A stretch of DNA of 64,000 nucleotides, from the NCBI GenBank assembly GCA_920105805.1, contig CAKKTI010000010.1:4314-68313 (forward strand), read 5' to 3'. Of this stretch, positions 36,510 through 49,934 are shown piece by piece (position 1 is the stretch's first letter; the number at the start of each line of letters is the position of its first letter). Both the position numbers and the translations under genes were made by a program. Below the pieces are notes generated by a model that had not been told where the DNA came from, did not search any database, and worked only from the letters and a program-made list of their open reading frames with translations. This DNA comes from Condylostoma magnum. Its lineage: Eukaryota > Ciliophora > Heterotrichea > Heterotrichida > Condylostomatidae.

Positions 36510-37289
36510 TTAGACAACTCTTGACAATGATCTGTTGCATTTTATGCACTTTAATACTTATTCTGATTATCTCTACCTCCAGCAATTACAGATCTTCTAA
36601 ATATACTCTATTTTACTTCAAAATGTCTTTTTTTGTTTTTTCCTTATTGTTATTGCTTCTACATCCCTATTGCATCTAGGACAATAAATTAATCCAGGTA
36701 AAAATTCAGTTCTCTAAAACAATGAATTCTAGTTTCCCTGTCTGCGCCCCATATACGGCCTTTCCTCATCATCCTTGCTTTCTAGTACCTTCTAGCTTTA
36801 CTCCTAGGTGTTCTCCTGTGTAAAAGTACTCACTCGTATGATAGAAGGGCAGCTTACTGGCTCTGAATGGTAGCTCATAGCTTGTTTATGGAATACTTTA
36901 GCTTTAATCCTTGAGTCGAGATTAAAAGCCCCTTCGTCAGTGTTTTCAAATTCTGTAGAGGAATCCCGGGAGGTATTTATATCTAATTGACTAAATTCTA
37001 CCGGAGTATCTGGCAAAACTATATCATCTAGTTCTTAGGCAAATTTGTATGATTGGTTTACTGATTTTACTACTACGCTTGAATCCGTTTCATTCATTAT
37101 TTCATCAGATTTTGGTTTCTGTTTCTGTAAAGTTATAAAACTAGGAACAATTTCTTCAATATGAAAACGGGGAGGGTTATTTTATTATAGTTCTTTGCAG
37201 TTTTTAATTATTTTTAATGTGCCTATGCTTTTTTGCTAAGAGTAGTAGTGCTTACGCTGTTTATACTTATTCCTTTACATTTTAATCAT
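36510..37289 (-). CDS. Unknown protein with C-terminal CxxC zinc-ribbon-like domain, 259 aa
   Basis: The first 190 residues are disordered and Ser/Glu/Asn-rich (LDINTSRDSSTEFENTDEG), with a basic N-terminal start MIKMQRNKYKQRKHYYSQ. The last 60 residues hold two Cys pairs: LIYCPRCNRDVEAITIRKK and LKCIKCNRSLSRVV, separated by TFWSKIEYIQKICNCW. This spacing resembles a LITAF-like zinc domain (CxxC, membrane-proximal hydrophobic stretch, CxxC), but the middle is weakly hydrophobic, so the call is tentative. LITAF-type proteins act at endosomal membranes. Ends at TAA 36510-36512. Confidence 0.6.
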
Positions 37290-37439
37290 ATTGGGAATTT
37301 TACTGGTGAAATGAATTTAGGACAATGTGGAAGCTTTATATTATAATTTGTTCTATGTAATATCAAAGTTATACTATCCTGTGATCCCAGTATAAACATA
37401 ACACTTTAACTATCCAAATTATATAAGTATTTATAATAA

Positions 37440-39212
37440 CTATCTTATGGAAGACTTTGGAGCAATTTCTTTTGCAAACTCTTGAAAACTCACTCTTCCA
37501 TCCTTATTTAAATCATATCTTTGAATCAACCCTGCTAAATCCTTCTCAGTAGCTTGAATTCCATTTGTCTATAGCAATGATCTTATCTCATTGACTGTTA
37601 AAAACTTTTGTTTCTTCTAGTCTAATTATTAGAAAACCTTTTAAGTTGAAAACGTTGGATCTCTTGTTAATCTTTGCCTTATAACCTCGCATTAATTTTC
37701 TATTTCCAGCATCTATCTAAAAGCGTTGCTTAATAATTATTGTGTTTCAATTGAGAAAATATGCCTTCTTTGACTCGAAGGAGCATTGCATCCTTGTCTG
37801 CTCTTAAGTATTTTCCCATAGTTACAAATTTTAGGCTTAAAAATATCACAAAAGTCATCAAAATAAACTCTTCCATTATTTTTACGATCATAATGCTAAA
37901 CTAAAAGCTGTAATTAATCCTATAAAGGAAAAATATCCAAATATTCTAAGAAGTTGCAAAGATCATTGATTGTAAAGTATCCCTTTCCTTTTAGATCAAT
38001 CATTCTAAAAGCATCATATAAATTAAAATCTCCTCTCAATGTTAATTCCTTTCGTACTTATTCTAAATCTCTTTCTAAATAAATTAGTTGTTATCAGGCC
38101 TAGGCTAAGTTTCTCACATTGAAATTTAAAGATTTCCTTAATTTATTCACTTTAACAGGGGACACATTAACACTTGATTCCTTGAGTTTAACTTTACCAG
38201 ATTTCTTTAAGTTTTACCTGGCTTTACTAGGAGTGAAATTTTAATTCCTTTGTCTATAGGCTGATTTCACATTTCTTTTCTTATTTCTCGGCTTTTTTCT
38301 GCTAATTTTTGAGTCTTCAAATCTTGTACTTTATTTTAGCGGGCTTTAACTAACCCTCTGCTGCTCAAATCTTATACTTTATTTCAATGGACTTGAACTA
38401 AGCCTCTGCTCTTCAAGTCTTATACTTTATTTCAACGGACTTGTACTAAGCCTCTGCTCTTCAAAACTGTTAAAAATTCCAGAATTGCTTCGTTTTAAAG
38501 GTGAACTTGGACTTCTGCTCATATATAAATTTTCCTAAGGATGATGTGGGGAAATAATCTAATCTACAAAATCTACATAACTTACAGCTCCATCATTATT
38601 TTTATCAATTCTTCTAAACATTGCCCTTAGGTCGTCAGGATGAGCATGGTACCCGGTTTCCTTTAAAAACTGATAAACATCCTCTTCTGATATAAATTAG
38701 TTCCCGAAATAGTCTAAATGCCTAAAAGCCTCCAATGCTGAAAATTAAGGACTTTAAAAGACCTGATCTCTCAATTATTCTATATTGCGTTGAAATATTA
38801 CTTCTTTTTCTATTATACGAAACAATGCGAATTGCTGATTGTAGTTTAACTGTTTACCAGGGTAAGAAGTTTGTTCAGTGACTATTTATCGCATGTATAG
38901 ATTCTCTTAGGGTAGAATCATCTGCATGAAGCTGGTATAGTCAAGCTTTCCATTGCGGTAGTAGTCCCACTCTTTTATTAGTAAAAATCCTTCTCTAGAG
39001 TCTATAAAGAAGTTGTAAGATGATAAAAAGTCTATTAAATCATTGACTGTTATAAATCCTAGGCCCAATCTGTCCAGAAATCTAAAAGCTGTATAGGGAT
39101 CAAAGTCTGGTTATTCTGCTAGGATTTGTCTCGTTAGTTCAACTTGTCTTTCACTTTCTGCCATAGCTATTAGTAACTTGGCCAAATTATGCTTAGCTTC
39201 AAAAGTTAACAT
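37440..39212 (-). CDS. EF-hand calcium-binding protein, 590 aa
   Basis: About eight EF-hand units lie in two blocks either side of a basic linker. Well-formed loops include DKNNDGAVSYVD near residue 215 and DLNKDGRVSFQE at the C-terminus; others (WDYYRNGKLDYTSF, DRKNNGRVYFDD) have lost one or more calcium ligands. EF-hands in non-canonical pairs with YxxF-type spacers recall ciliate basal-body and cortical calcium proteins. The linker holds three 16-residue tandem repeats (see 38318). The start ATG 39212 adds MLTFEAKHNLAKLLIA to the MAESERQ start at 39164; the upstream one is in frame and helical. The stop is TAG 37440-37442. Confidence 0.82.
38318..38464 (-). repeat. Tandem 48-bp repeat, about three units, in EF-hand gene
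   Basis: Three nearly identical 48-bp units encode EEQRLSTSPLKQSIRL, EEQRLSSSPLKQSIRF and EQQRVSQSPLKQSTRF. Each has an SPLK core that could be a proline-directed kinase site. The nucleotide identity between the middle units is high, which suggests recent expansion and likely copy-number variation between cells or strains. Confidence 0.8.
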
Positions 39213-39242
39213 TTACAAAATTTTTACGTTAATAAATTAAAA

Positions 39243-42200
39243 CTAAACTACTGGGTCTTCTTGGGAGAAATAAACGGGCTCTTTCTCTTTGTCAAGTACT
39301 ATTTCTTTTGTTATTATTCTATAGTCGTAGAATATTGGAGTGTATATGGGTAAGGGGTTAGTTGTTTGTTTGCGTTTTATAATTTTTTGGTCGTTTTGAA
39401 ATAATAAAGTCTTTTCAGAATCCTCTGATATTTATTGGAGAGATGAAGACGATTCAGATTCTTGCATATAATATTGCAAAGTGGTATCATCTAAAAATGT
39501 AGAATCTGCTGCAGGCATTGAAAATTACGGGTGAATATCCTCTTATACAATAAACTATTGAACAATTTATTCTTACTAAGGGTTCATGGTACAATCTTAA
39601 TCAACTTTTTCAAATTTCAAAATTTCAATTGGATCATTATCAACTTCTTCTTTATATTATTACTAACACTCTTATTAAGAGGGGGATTATATAATTTGTG
39701 CAAAAACTAAAATATTCTTGAATTTAATTGTTTTGTATAATTCTTATATTATCAATAGGATCAATATAATATAGAATATTAGACTATCAGTGTATAGTAT
39801 TATTCTTAAGGTATCATCGATAATTGACAAGTTTATAATAAGGCAAATTACAGTTGGTAAAATTATGATAAACAGCAATATAACCAAGAATATTACAAAA
39901 TAATAATCATAATCTTTTCTGTTTTCAATTTTCATATTAAACAACTTAATCTTCGCTAATTTCGATTATCATATCAAAATAGATAAAAAGCAGAAAATTA
40001 TTGAGCAAAATAGAATTAAAATGTTTCAAAGTTAGATATCTTGTTTTCATTGTTGAAATTAATCATCCCTTCTTAAAACCTTCATATAACTAATTACGAC
40101 AAATGATATATTTAAAACTATCAATAATGGTAGCATGACTGAAAATACAGTACTGGTATCATACTAAGTATCCTAATCAAGCAATCTCCTACCTTCACTT
40201 TCATCCTTAAATCCATCCCCAATCAAAATTACTAGAGAAATTAATATCAGAACACTTAAAAACCCGATTAAATTTTTAACTAGAACCATCTACTTGTTGA
40301 TGAATTTGATAGAAACTAGCAAAATACATATTACAATTTCTGTAAAGCTTATAGGTAAGGGTAAAGGCCCAATAACATCACTACTTGAGGATTCCTCACT
40401 CTCAATTCTATTATTATTATTCTAACATGCTTCATCGCAAGTAACACAAACCTATTAAACATTTTACAAGTTATCAGGACATTAGTCAACACAACTTCCA
40501 TTGTGTAGGATTTAATCATATTTGCATGAGCTACAATTATAACTTGAAACTGAGCAGGTTGCACAATTCTCACTACAAGCTTAGCATCTATCTCCTATAG
40601 GAACTGATACACCCTAAGGACACTATTAAATGCATTGGCCTTCATACAAAAACCCATAATGGCATATAGTACAATTATTAGCAGTTTAAATACATTCTTA
40701 ACATTGCTCGCCGCATTAAATACACTAATTACTGCTTTTATCTCTATAAAATCCTTTTTCACAGGGTAAAAAACAATCACCTTCAAACAATATCATTTCA
40801 GTATCTCTACATTGGGTACAATTTTAGTCATTTTCAGCACAACTAATGCATTTCTCAGAGCAGTTGATACAATTTCCATACTCATCTTAAAATTAATCGA
40901 TTCCACATATATTTATGCATCTTTTGTCTTATAATTTGTATCCTTAAGCACATCTGCTGCATTGATATGAAAACTCTTCGCATTCTTCACATTCCTTATC
41001 ACATTGTACACAAATTCCCTAAAATTCAAAATAGCCTGAGGGGCAATTATACAAGCATTCATTTTAATGCAGAACTAAATTCGTTTTACATTCAGAGCAT
41101 GTTCCAGCTGTTTTGTAGCAATCTTAGCAACTCTCAGAACATTATTAGCATGCATTCTCTCCAGTTTTGAAATAACCTGAAGGACAGCTTAATATGCAAG
41201 TACCACTTATTAGCTCACTGCCCTATGCACATTGAGTACAATTATTTTCAGTGATTTCACAATCCAAGCAATTATCATCACATTTATAGCACTTTTATTC
41301 TTGTATATAAAACCCTTGATAGCATTTAGTACACTAATTGATTTGTCCTGAGCACTCTTAGCAGCTTTAATCACAAAATAAACATGAATTTCCTATGAGC
41401 TAAAGAGGTGGATCACAGGAAGTGCATAAAGAAGTTGTATTACCGCATGTTTTGCACGGGTAATCACATTCAATACAATTATTTTATATAAGCTGTAAGG
41501 GAAATTCACATTAAGTACAAAAATCTTCCTATTCTTCACATTATTTACAGGAATTACTACACTTTTTACAGATTTTACCATCTAAATAAAAACCTTCTAT
41601 ACATTCATTGCATGTTTCAAAATCAAGGTAACAATTTTTGCAGTTTTGTGGGCATTATCCACATTAACCATTGATATTAACATATCCTTATGCACATTAG
41701 TTGCAAGTTTTAAAATTATCAGTGCATTCAATACAGTTGTTTTCACAAAAGCCGCATTGATTGTCTTGAAGTGATAATCCAGTTTCACATTCAGTGCATA
41801 TATCCTCCTATAACTAACAGTTTTTGCAGTTAGAACTACATTAAAGACATTCGTTTTTATCACTTAAGAAGTACCCTTCATTACAACTAGTACAAATATC
41901 ATAATCATTCTAGCATTCCTTACATTGCTAACTACAACTATAGCACTGATTAGAAAGTAAAAACATTGATTTACTACAAGAAGTACAGTTTTATTGAGAA
42001 TCCTTGCAGGTTAAACAATTATCGCTACATTTTATACAAGTATTATCATCTAAATATCACCCAGAATGACATTACTAGCAATTTTAAGCAAATTATTCAC
42101 AAACTTTACATCCTTCTTAGCATTTTAAGCACTCAGTTCCTTATAAATAATAACCTTCATTGCAACTAGTGCACAATGCTCTATTTCCTGCACAAGTTTT

Positions 42201-45200
42201 ACAGTCATTTTAGCAAGTTAAGCACTAAGAGCCATCTAGTACATACCCAGGAACACAGGAAATACAGTATTCTATATCATCCAGGCAATTATAGCATGGT
42301 GGATCGCATTGCATACAAACACCATATGCATTTATAGTGAATTACTCAGGGCATTAAGGAAGGGAACTGCAGAACCCAGTTAAAGATAAAGATTATCCAA
42401 TTGGACAAGAAGTACAAAAGTCTATAAATTAATCACATTCTATGCAAGCATCTGAGCATTAACTACATATGCTAGGCTCAGTTATAGTTTTTGCATATCC
42501 AGAAGGACATTATTTAATGCATTGATTATTATGCAAAACTAAAGGAGAGTCGCAGGATGTACAGTTTTCTTGACTATTTATACATTCTTTACAGTTTTAA
42601 GAGCAAGGCTAGCAGTTTCCTTATACATCTTAATACATGCCTTATAAACATTAAGGAACACATCTGTTTTATAGAAGTAAACTGCCTTGAGGACATTTTA
42701 CACAGTTTTCAGGGGAATCTCGGCAAAATAGGCAGTTTTAATTACACTTTATGCATTAGGAATCGACTTAAACATACTAAAATAATGGACATACATCGAT
42801 GCATTGCCCGTTTAGCAATTTTTAGTCATCTTTACAGGATGTGCACATGCTTTAAGTGCATTCTTTACAGTTTTAATTGCAAGGAAAGCAGGAAACACCT
42901 TGTTTATATGTTCCTGAAGGACATTCATCATAGCAGTTGCCATCATAGTATAATTTGATATTGCCATCATCTCCATTATTACACGAATTACAATACTATA
43001 AATTACTACAAGTTCTACATGTCTTAGAACATTGTTTACATTCTCCATCTTCTCTAAACTAATTATAATCACATCCAGAACTAGGCAAACATGCTCCGTT
43101 ATCATTATTACATTCCAATGTGTTACAAGTTACATCACACTATCAGTTTTAAAGCATTTCCTACTTGCAATTATTTGAGCACATAGGTTGACATTTTCCT
43201 TTATAAGACTCATATCCATCTGGGCAATCTAAAATACACTGGTTCAAGAAAAATTAATAAGGGGAAGCACATTACATACAGTTTTTTGCAGTTCCTTCGC
43301 ATTCAAGACAAGGAAATTCACAATTAACACATGTATTATCTACTTGAACAGTAATTGATTCTGGACAATCAGCCAAACAGGCTCCGTTAAATAAAACAAA
43401 ATCTTAGTAACACTCAGTACAATTTTCCACGGACCCGTAGCATTACTTACAATTAGAACTACATTCAACACATAGCTATTCATTAAGTTGTGTTGTAGTA
43501 TATCCCATATCACAATATTCTATACATGCATTATCCTATAGTACAAACCCACCATAGCAACTTATGCAAAACTAAGGATTCTAGTCACATGTACTACAGT
43601 TTTTATCACAAGGCACACATACATTCTCTATCAAGACAGTTAATCCAGGTGTACACGCTTCAGTACATTTTCCATCTTCTACAAAGTACCCAGCCCCACA
43701 TCTTTCGCATATATTTATATCAGAATTACATTGAAAGCAATTTGTATCATCACAATCAACACATTATAGTCCTACCAGAGCTGTTTTATCAGGACATTGA
43801 ATAACACAAGAATTATCATACAGAAATTACTAATTTCCTTACAAATTCCCCCCAATTATCTTTTAGCATGATAAGCAAGTAGTATTAGACTTGCAATCAT
43901 AACAAGGGTATTAGCAAGGTAGACATTATTTACCATCATTGAAAAATGTACGTCCACAGTCTGTATCTTCAGTACAGTATCCATTATCAGACTAGCATCC
44001 ATTTGTATTACATACTACATCACATTGATTATTAGTTAAGAGTTCTTAAGTGCATCCTTAACTACATAAAACTGCTTTATCTATTTCAATACACTAATTC
44101 AAGATTTCTTCGTAGCCTACTGGGCAAACCTCAACACATATATCTTTAAATTTCAAATATCCTAAAGCACATGAAAGGCATTAAGACTCACTTATGCAAT
44201 TTAAACATGAATCACTACATTTTCTACAATTATTTCCTGAAGTGTAAGTGTTTGTTGGACAGGATTAGTAACAACTTCCATCGTATAGATGCTCACTTGA
44301 ACTACAACTTATACAATTATCATGATTATTTTCACATTAAAGACAATTGTCTGAGCATTTTTCACATTTTTGATTCTAGGAAAGATAGTAACCTTATTAA
44401 CACACTTTTAAGCACTAGGATTCTTATAAGTAAAAGCCTTCATAGCAACTTGTACAGTTGTCTATAGTATTCTAGCAGGTTTTGCAATTAATAGAGCACT
44501 CTTAGCAAAACTAATCTTCCTATATTGTTATATCCTCAGGGCATTGGTTTAAACACTGATTATTATACATAAAATACTCAGGATTGCATTCTAAGCATAA
44601 ATCAGGAAATTGCGTGCATCTTTTACACTTTTAATCGCATTTCAAACAAACAATGCTATTTTAGTAGTATCCATCAGGGCAATCAATCACGCATTACCCA
44701 TCAACATATAAAAACCCTTATATACAAGAGTCACAATAAGTTTTGCTAGTACAAGTCTAGCAATTTCCTTCACATAATAAACAAGCATTCCCACTTTGAT
44801 AGAACCCTAATTCACATTCTGTTTCTGGAACATTGCAGTATCCATTATCAAAGTTACATCCTTCATTGTTACAAACTTCATTACAGTCCATATTACGAAG
44901 CATTTACGTATCACATTCTGGAGAGCATTAATCAGGCTCATTTATCACAGTGCAAATACCGCTTAAAGGAAAATAACCAGATGGACATTCTTATATGCAA
45001 GATGAATTGAAAAGACTGTAGTTAGACTTACATGATGTGCAATTAGTTGATGCTTGTGTACAGCTTAAACACTCGTTCTAGCATTCAATGCACTCGTTTT
45101 CTAATACAACTGTATTGTCAGGACATTCTAGAATACATGCATTATTGTATAAAAAGTAGCCCTCATTGCATAAAGTACAAAAATCTTAGGAGTCTTGGCA

Positions 45201-48200
45201 TATTTTACAATTAGTTGAACATAGTACACACTGATTGTTTATTTCAATTGTGCCATCAGGACATTGTTGATAACAGTCAAAATCAAATAACATTAAATCA
45301 TTTCTACATTTTGTGCAGTGATCTTTACTTCCGGAGCATTCCATACATTATGGGTCACAGTATACACAAGTTTTATCTTGATGCACATATACCAAAGGAG
45401 GGCATTCTTCTATGCATTATGAGTCTAATAAGTATCGTCCTTTATTACATTCTACACAATTTGATGCTGAGTCTTAACATTTCATGCATTATTTATCACA
45501 TTCTTCACAATTTTAACCGTTTTAATAAGTACCAGCTGGGCATTCCTCAAAACAACTATTTTTATATAGTAAAAAACCATCTTTACATGCAAAGCAAAAG
45601 TTTTAATCATATTCACATATTTAGCAAGGATATTAGCAAGGTTGGCAAGTTTGGTTTATCAAGTAAGTTTCTGGAGGACAATTCTCATAGCATCCATTAT
45701 TATATAAAATATACCCAGGCTGGCATGTCAAACAAAACTCAACTTCATTTTCACACGTATCACAAGGAGCACTACACTTTTAGCAAGTTTGTTCCTTATC
45801 TAGCCACCTATCATTATCAGGACACTAAGAAACACAATCATTTTCTTTAAGTTTAAGACTGTCTTCACAGCTTGTACATTTATTTGCTTACTAATCACAA
45901 GTTTTACAGGGATATTTGCAATTCTGACATTGATTTAGTATATTTGCATACATTCCTATAGGGCATTAATCAATACAATTGTTCTAATGTAAGAAAGACT
46001 GACTACCTTGATTTTATCCTTGGCTGTAAATTCCGCATTATAAGCAGATCTCATCTGACTGGCAGTCTAAGCAAGGAATAGTGCACTGTGTACATTTAGT
46101 GCCGTCTCCCCAGAAGCCTTTAGTACATGAACTATGACATGAATCACCATAGAAGTATGGATAAGCTGAGCCTTGCTTGCAAGATGTGCATTTATTAGGA
46201 TAGTCTATACATGTTTGGCATTCTGAGTTACACTCAACACACTCCTTCTCTTAATTTGAAATATCATCAGCAAATCCATCTAAGCACTAAGAATTACACT
46301 ATTTGCTGAAGTAGTAAGGCTTTTCGGAATTTGGCAAGCAAGATAAACAATTACTAGGAGTAGTCTCGCAAGTTGAGCAAGGACTGTCGCATGAAAAACT
46401 TGATGTATGTTGATTGTTGCTATCAATAAAGTATATAGAATCATTCACCTCTATATTCCAGGGACTTGAGTCCTAGGAAATATGATTATTCACTACATTA
46501 ATTAACTGGAATTTGATTAAGTCATCCTATGTGAAAATTTTGTCAAAGCAATTCTGTATAACAATACGCTTTGATGAAACTGTGCATGAAGTAGTATTAG
46601 AAAGAGTAATAGGATTACAACTTAACTAATTTTACTAGAATTCATTAGGAATATCAATTTAAATGGAATAGGTAGTTTTGTATTCATTAAAGGGATAAAA
46701 TTCGATCGTATAAGTTGTTATTTAAGATATTCTAGAGTCCTCAGCATGTATTTAAAGAGATTAAAGTTGCCCAGGCTGTGAATTGGAAATCTAGTATTTC
46801 CCTTAAAGAATCTCAATATCAAATTCGTCGTTTGTCTTAATGGAAGAAAAGAATGTACTAGTAGGTCTTGAGGTTTAACTATTTCTGACTTAATTGACTT
46901 AAAACTAAATTGTTTGCCTGGCATAATGAAAATTGTCTTGAAAGAATAATTAAGCAATAACTTACTACTGACTTGTAGAGCATTGAACTTAGGTAATTTC
47001 AAAGCTTCCTGTGCAATCAGGAGATTCTGGTACTTTTATGGAATCTGGAAACTAGATATAAACTTTATCTCCAGATTGAATTAAATTTGAGTGCTAAATG
47101 CTAAATTGAAAATCTGAGTATTCTCCGTTTGCCTCATTATTTCTTTATAACTCAAATTTCATATATGAATTTGGAGTTTCCATTGAAAGAACTATAGATT
47201 GAGATACCTCGTCAAGTACATAGCCTTCGCTATCGAATGTTTTAATAATAAAGGAATTTGACTGTTTTTTTGACCTTGGGTTTAAGATGCTGCCAATAGA
47301 AAATTGAATTTATGTTGAGTAATCTGGAATAGTAACATCAGTTAGAGTTATTTGATTATTTTCTACACTACAGTTAAACTAGATGTTCAATACTTCTAAG
47401 CAAGTGGAATTAGCTTAAATTTCATCATTTATTTGAATTTATGTAGGAAACTGTATTTCTATTCTTCCATTTAATTAAGTAGGTATTATGACTTCAAAAA
47501 TATAAGTTGCAATCTATCCTGTGGTTTTATTAGAAGGGATGATATTAGCTTGGGTTATTGATCCAGGTGTACTTTATATAGTAATACTCTATTTTAGTTC
47601 ATCAGTAACATATTGTAAAGTTTCATCAGTGTAAATGGAGATCTTAATTGGATCAGTTGGTTTAGTGTCGTTAGGATTTATCACATCAAAAACAGTTATT
47701 TGGATTTCTTATACAGAATCAATTGCATTATACACTAATAACTAATTGTTGTTTATAGTACATGTATAATCAACAAAAAATGATCCAATTTAGCATCACT
47801 ATGAGTTATAATCTAACATTGTTAATTACTACGGGAAAATTACTGAAATTACAGCGGTGTCTAAAGGAGGATTTGTAGTGTAAAATTTCATATAATACTC
47901 AGTCTATGCATTTTTTGTACTATTTTCTGCATAAATAAGTGTCTCAGTATCATATTCAATATAACCAGACTTAGCTTATATATATCCCTTCTAGTTTTTA
48001 TCAATTAATTCACTATTCTGATCAAAAGTTTGTATTGATATAATATCTGATGGCTTAGTACTGTTAGGATTAGTAATTTTAGTTATTCTTAGAGCAATCC
48101 AAGGGCCACTAAAGTAACTAGTATATCCCCCTCTTATTTCAAAGCTTCTTTCAGCTAAAATTACTTCAATAGATGAATTTAACCCGAAAGTAGGAATTAT

Positions 48201-49235
48201 TTCAGAACCTTGATCAACTTTTACCTACTCAGGCATTTCTATAATCAATTTAGAGTTATTGAATAAAGGATTAAATATTTAAAAGGTTAATATTACATCA
48301 GTTTCTTAGTTGATATCTTATGACCCAATAAACTCGATATGATCCTAATCAATACTAATTTCATTAGGTAGATCAAAATCTGTATTAAATGCTAAAGTTG
48401 ACTATTAAGTAATCCCTTGCTCTTAATCTACAACACTTAAATCAATTTATGGCATTACTATGTTTTACGAGGGATTTGCCATTTATGTTAAGACTATCAC
48501 AACCTCCTGTATTGAGTCCTATATAACCCTTATTCCTGTAAACTATAGCAAATTTTAATCATACTAACAATCTTAAGTACCAATTTACAAGGATCCTGCT
48601 AAACACTGATTAGTTTTCATGTCCGGAATATGCTTAAGTTAGTTCTACTAAGCTCCTAGCTGCTCATTTCAGAAGGGCAGTTAAATAACAATCTTTTCCC
48701 CTAATTTTAGCTCTATTCTAGGCGTTACTTTTATAGTTCACGTCGATAGCCTCCCTTTGACTTAACTGTTTGATTCTATAGAAGCACTTGAAAATGATTC
48801 AGGCTCGCATTCAACAGTAGGACCATTTTCTTCATCGATTATCTCATTTTCACTGTTATAAATCTAAAGCAAAATAGGCTAAGTCTCTATATTGTTAAAA
48901 GGATTGACCAAGTTTAATAATTTGATTTCTAGAATTACAAACTACTGTAAAGAGTAATCCTATTAAAAGAAATCCTATATAATTATATTGTTGCCCTCCA
49001 AAATACACTCAGCAGTTGAGTTTTAGTCAATACAGTTAGGAAGTTACAGGTTTTGAACTCCAACCTAGGGCGGCAATTATAAAACTATGTAATAGCTTTA
49101 CAGAATCCTTGATCCAGGTACAAATTCCACTATATACTCCGCCTACCTTTAAACTACAGGAGGATTAACACTCAATTCAAGATATCTAAACTATGCAGCT
49201 GCTACTGAACAAATTACTAATATACCAAAAAACAT
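39243..49235 (-). CDS. Giant cysteine-rich membrane protein, 3330 aa
   Basis: One frame holds for 9993 bp from ATG 49235 (signal peptide MFFGILVICSVAAA) to TAG 39243. Residues about 15-950 are a series of beta-rich, Ig- or cadherin-like modules with FP..I and N-glycosylation sequons (e.g. FEVIIPTQLNGRIEIQFPTQ). Residues about 950-2940 are a very long array of furin/growth-factor-receptor-type repeats (C..C...C..C, with CPDGTY-like turns), about 5.9 kb. Near residues 2965-3180 come about six membrane helices (FTEIVICILLVSIKFI, LIGFLSVLILISLVILIG, VFSVMLPLLIVLNISFVV). A cytosolic tail of about 150 residues follows, with acidic and Gln/Ser-rich parts. The layout suggests a surface adhesion or sensory protein. 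No function is assigned. Several long plus-strand open frames inside it are shadows. Confidence 0.85.
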
Positions 49236-49242
49236 TTTTATT
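49236..49242. promoter_or_regulatory. 7-nt all-A/T spacer between divergent start codons
   Basis: TTTTATT separates the start of the 10-kb surface-protein gene (signal peptide at minus ATG 49235) from the EMG1 start (plus ATG 49243). Both starts are supported: the former by its signal peptide, the latter by MQDKIIVVLESATLE, which fits the first strand of the EMG1 fold. Confidence 0.6.
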
Positions 49243-49911
49243 ATGTAGGATAAGATAATAGTTGTACTTGAAAGTGCAACATTAGAAACCTACAGAATGA
49301 AGAAATCTGGGAACTATGAATTACTAAACAGTGATGATCATTCAAATATTATATCTAAACTTGGGAAAGATATAGGAGATTATCGCCCTGATATAGCCCA
49401 TTAGACACTGTTAGCTTTAATGGATAGTCCACTGGCCAAATCTGGAAGACTAAAGATCTTTATGCACACTACGAGAAATGTACTGATTGATATTGACCCC
49501 AGCTGTAGGATTCCTAGGACATTTAAAAGATTTTGTGGGTTAATGGTGCAGCTTCTACACTCTAGAAAAATAAAAGCTGTTGATACTGACATAACGTTAC
49601 TAAAGGTTGTTAAAAACCCAATTACAAGGCATCTACCGGCTGGATGCGTCAAAATTGGAATGTCTGTTGAAGGGGAGTTGGTTAATATTAGCGAGTTTAT
49701 ACGAAGAAGTGAGTTTAAGTTTGTGAGATAGGACGATAATGATTAAGTAAACACACCTGTGTTCATTATTGGAGCTTGTGCACACGGACATCCTGGGTTA
49801 GATGCGGAATATAAAGACTGTGCAATTTCTGTATCAAATTATCATCTTTCTGCAGCATCAGCAGCCTTTAGAATTTGCTCAGCATTTGAGAATCTTTGGA
49901 ACATTTTATAG
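49243..49911 (+). CDS. EMG1: EMG1/Nep1 18S rRNA pseudouridine N1-methyltransferase, 222 aa
   Basis: EMG1 is a SPOUT-fold enzyme that methylates a hypermodified pseudouridine of 18S rRNA and is needed for small-subunit assembly in the nucleolus. Diagnostic blocks are all present: IIVVLESATLE at the start, HQTLLALMDSPLAKSG, IFMHTTRNVLIDIDPSCRIPRTFKRFCGLM, KVVKNPITRHLP and the SAM-knot VFIIGACAHG near residue 175, ending FENLWNIL. Length is that of the compact form. The last in-frame stop-type codon (TAA in NDQVN) lies about 55 codons before the true end; TAG 49909 terminates. The neighbour of the same process, NOP58, lies 10 kb away. Confidence 0.96.
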
Positions 49912-49934
49912 TTATAGGGTAAAATTCTAACAAA

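Noticed and set aside
42557-43105. Plus- and minus-strand open frames of 97-133 residues
   Set aside because: They are off-frame relative to the cysteine-rich reading; the in-frame translation has proper CPSGTY-type repeats.
45215-45850. A 211-residue plus-strand open frame
   Set aside because: It is antisense to the giant cysteine-rich gene, whose minus frame carries regular C..C repeats and continues unbroken for 10 kb. The open frame results from the repetitive composition.
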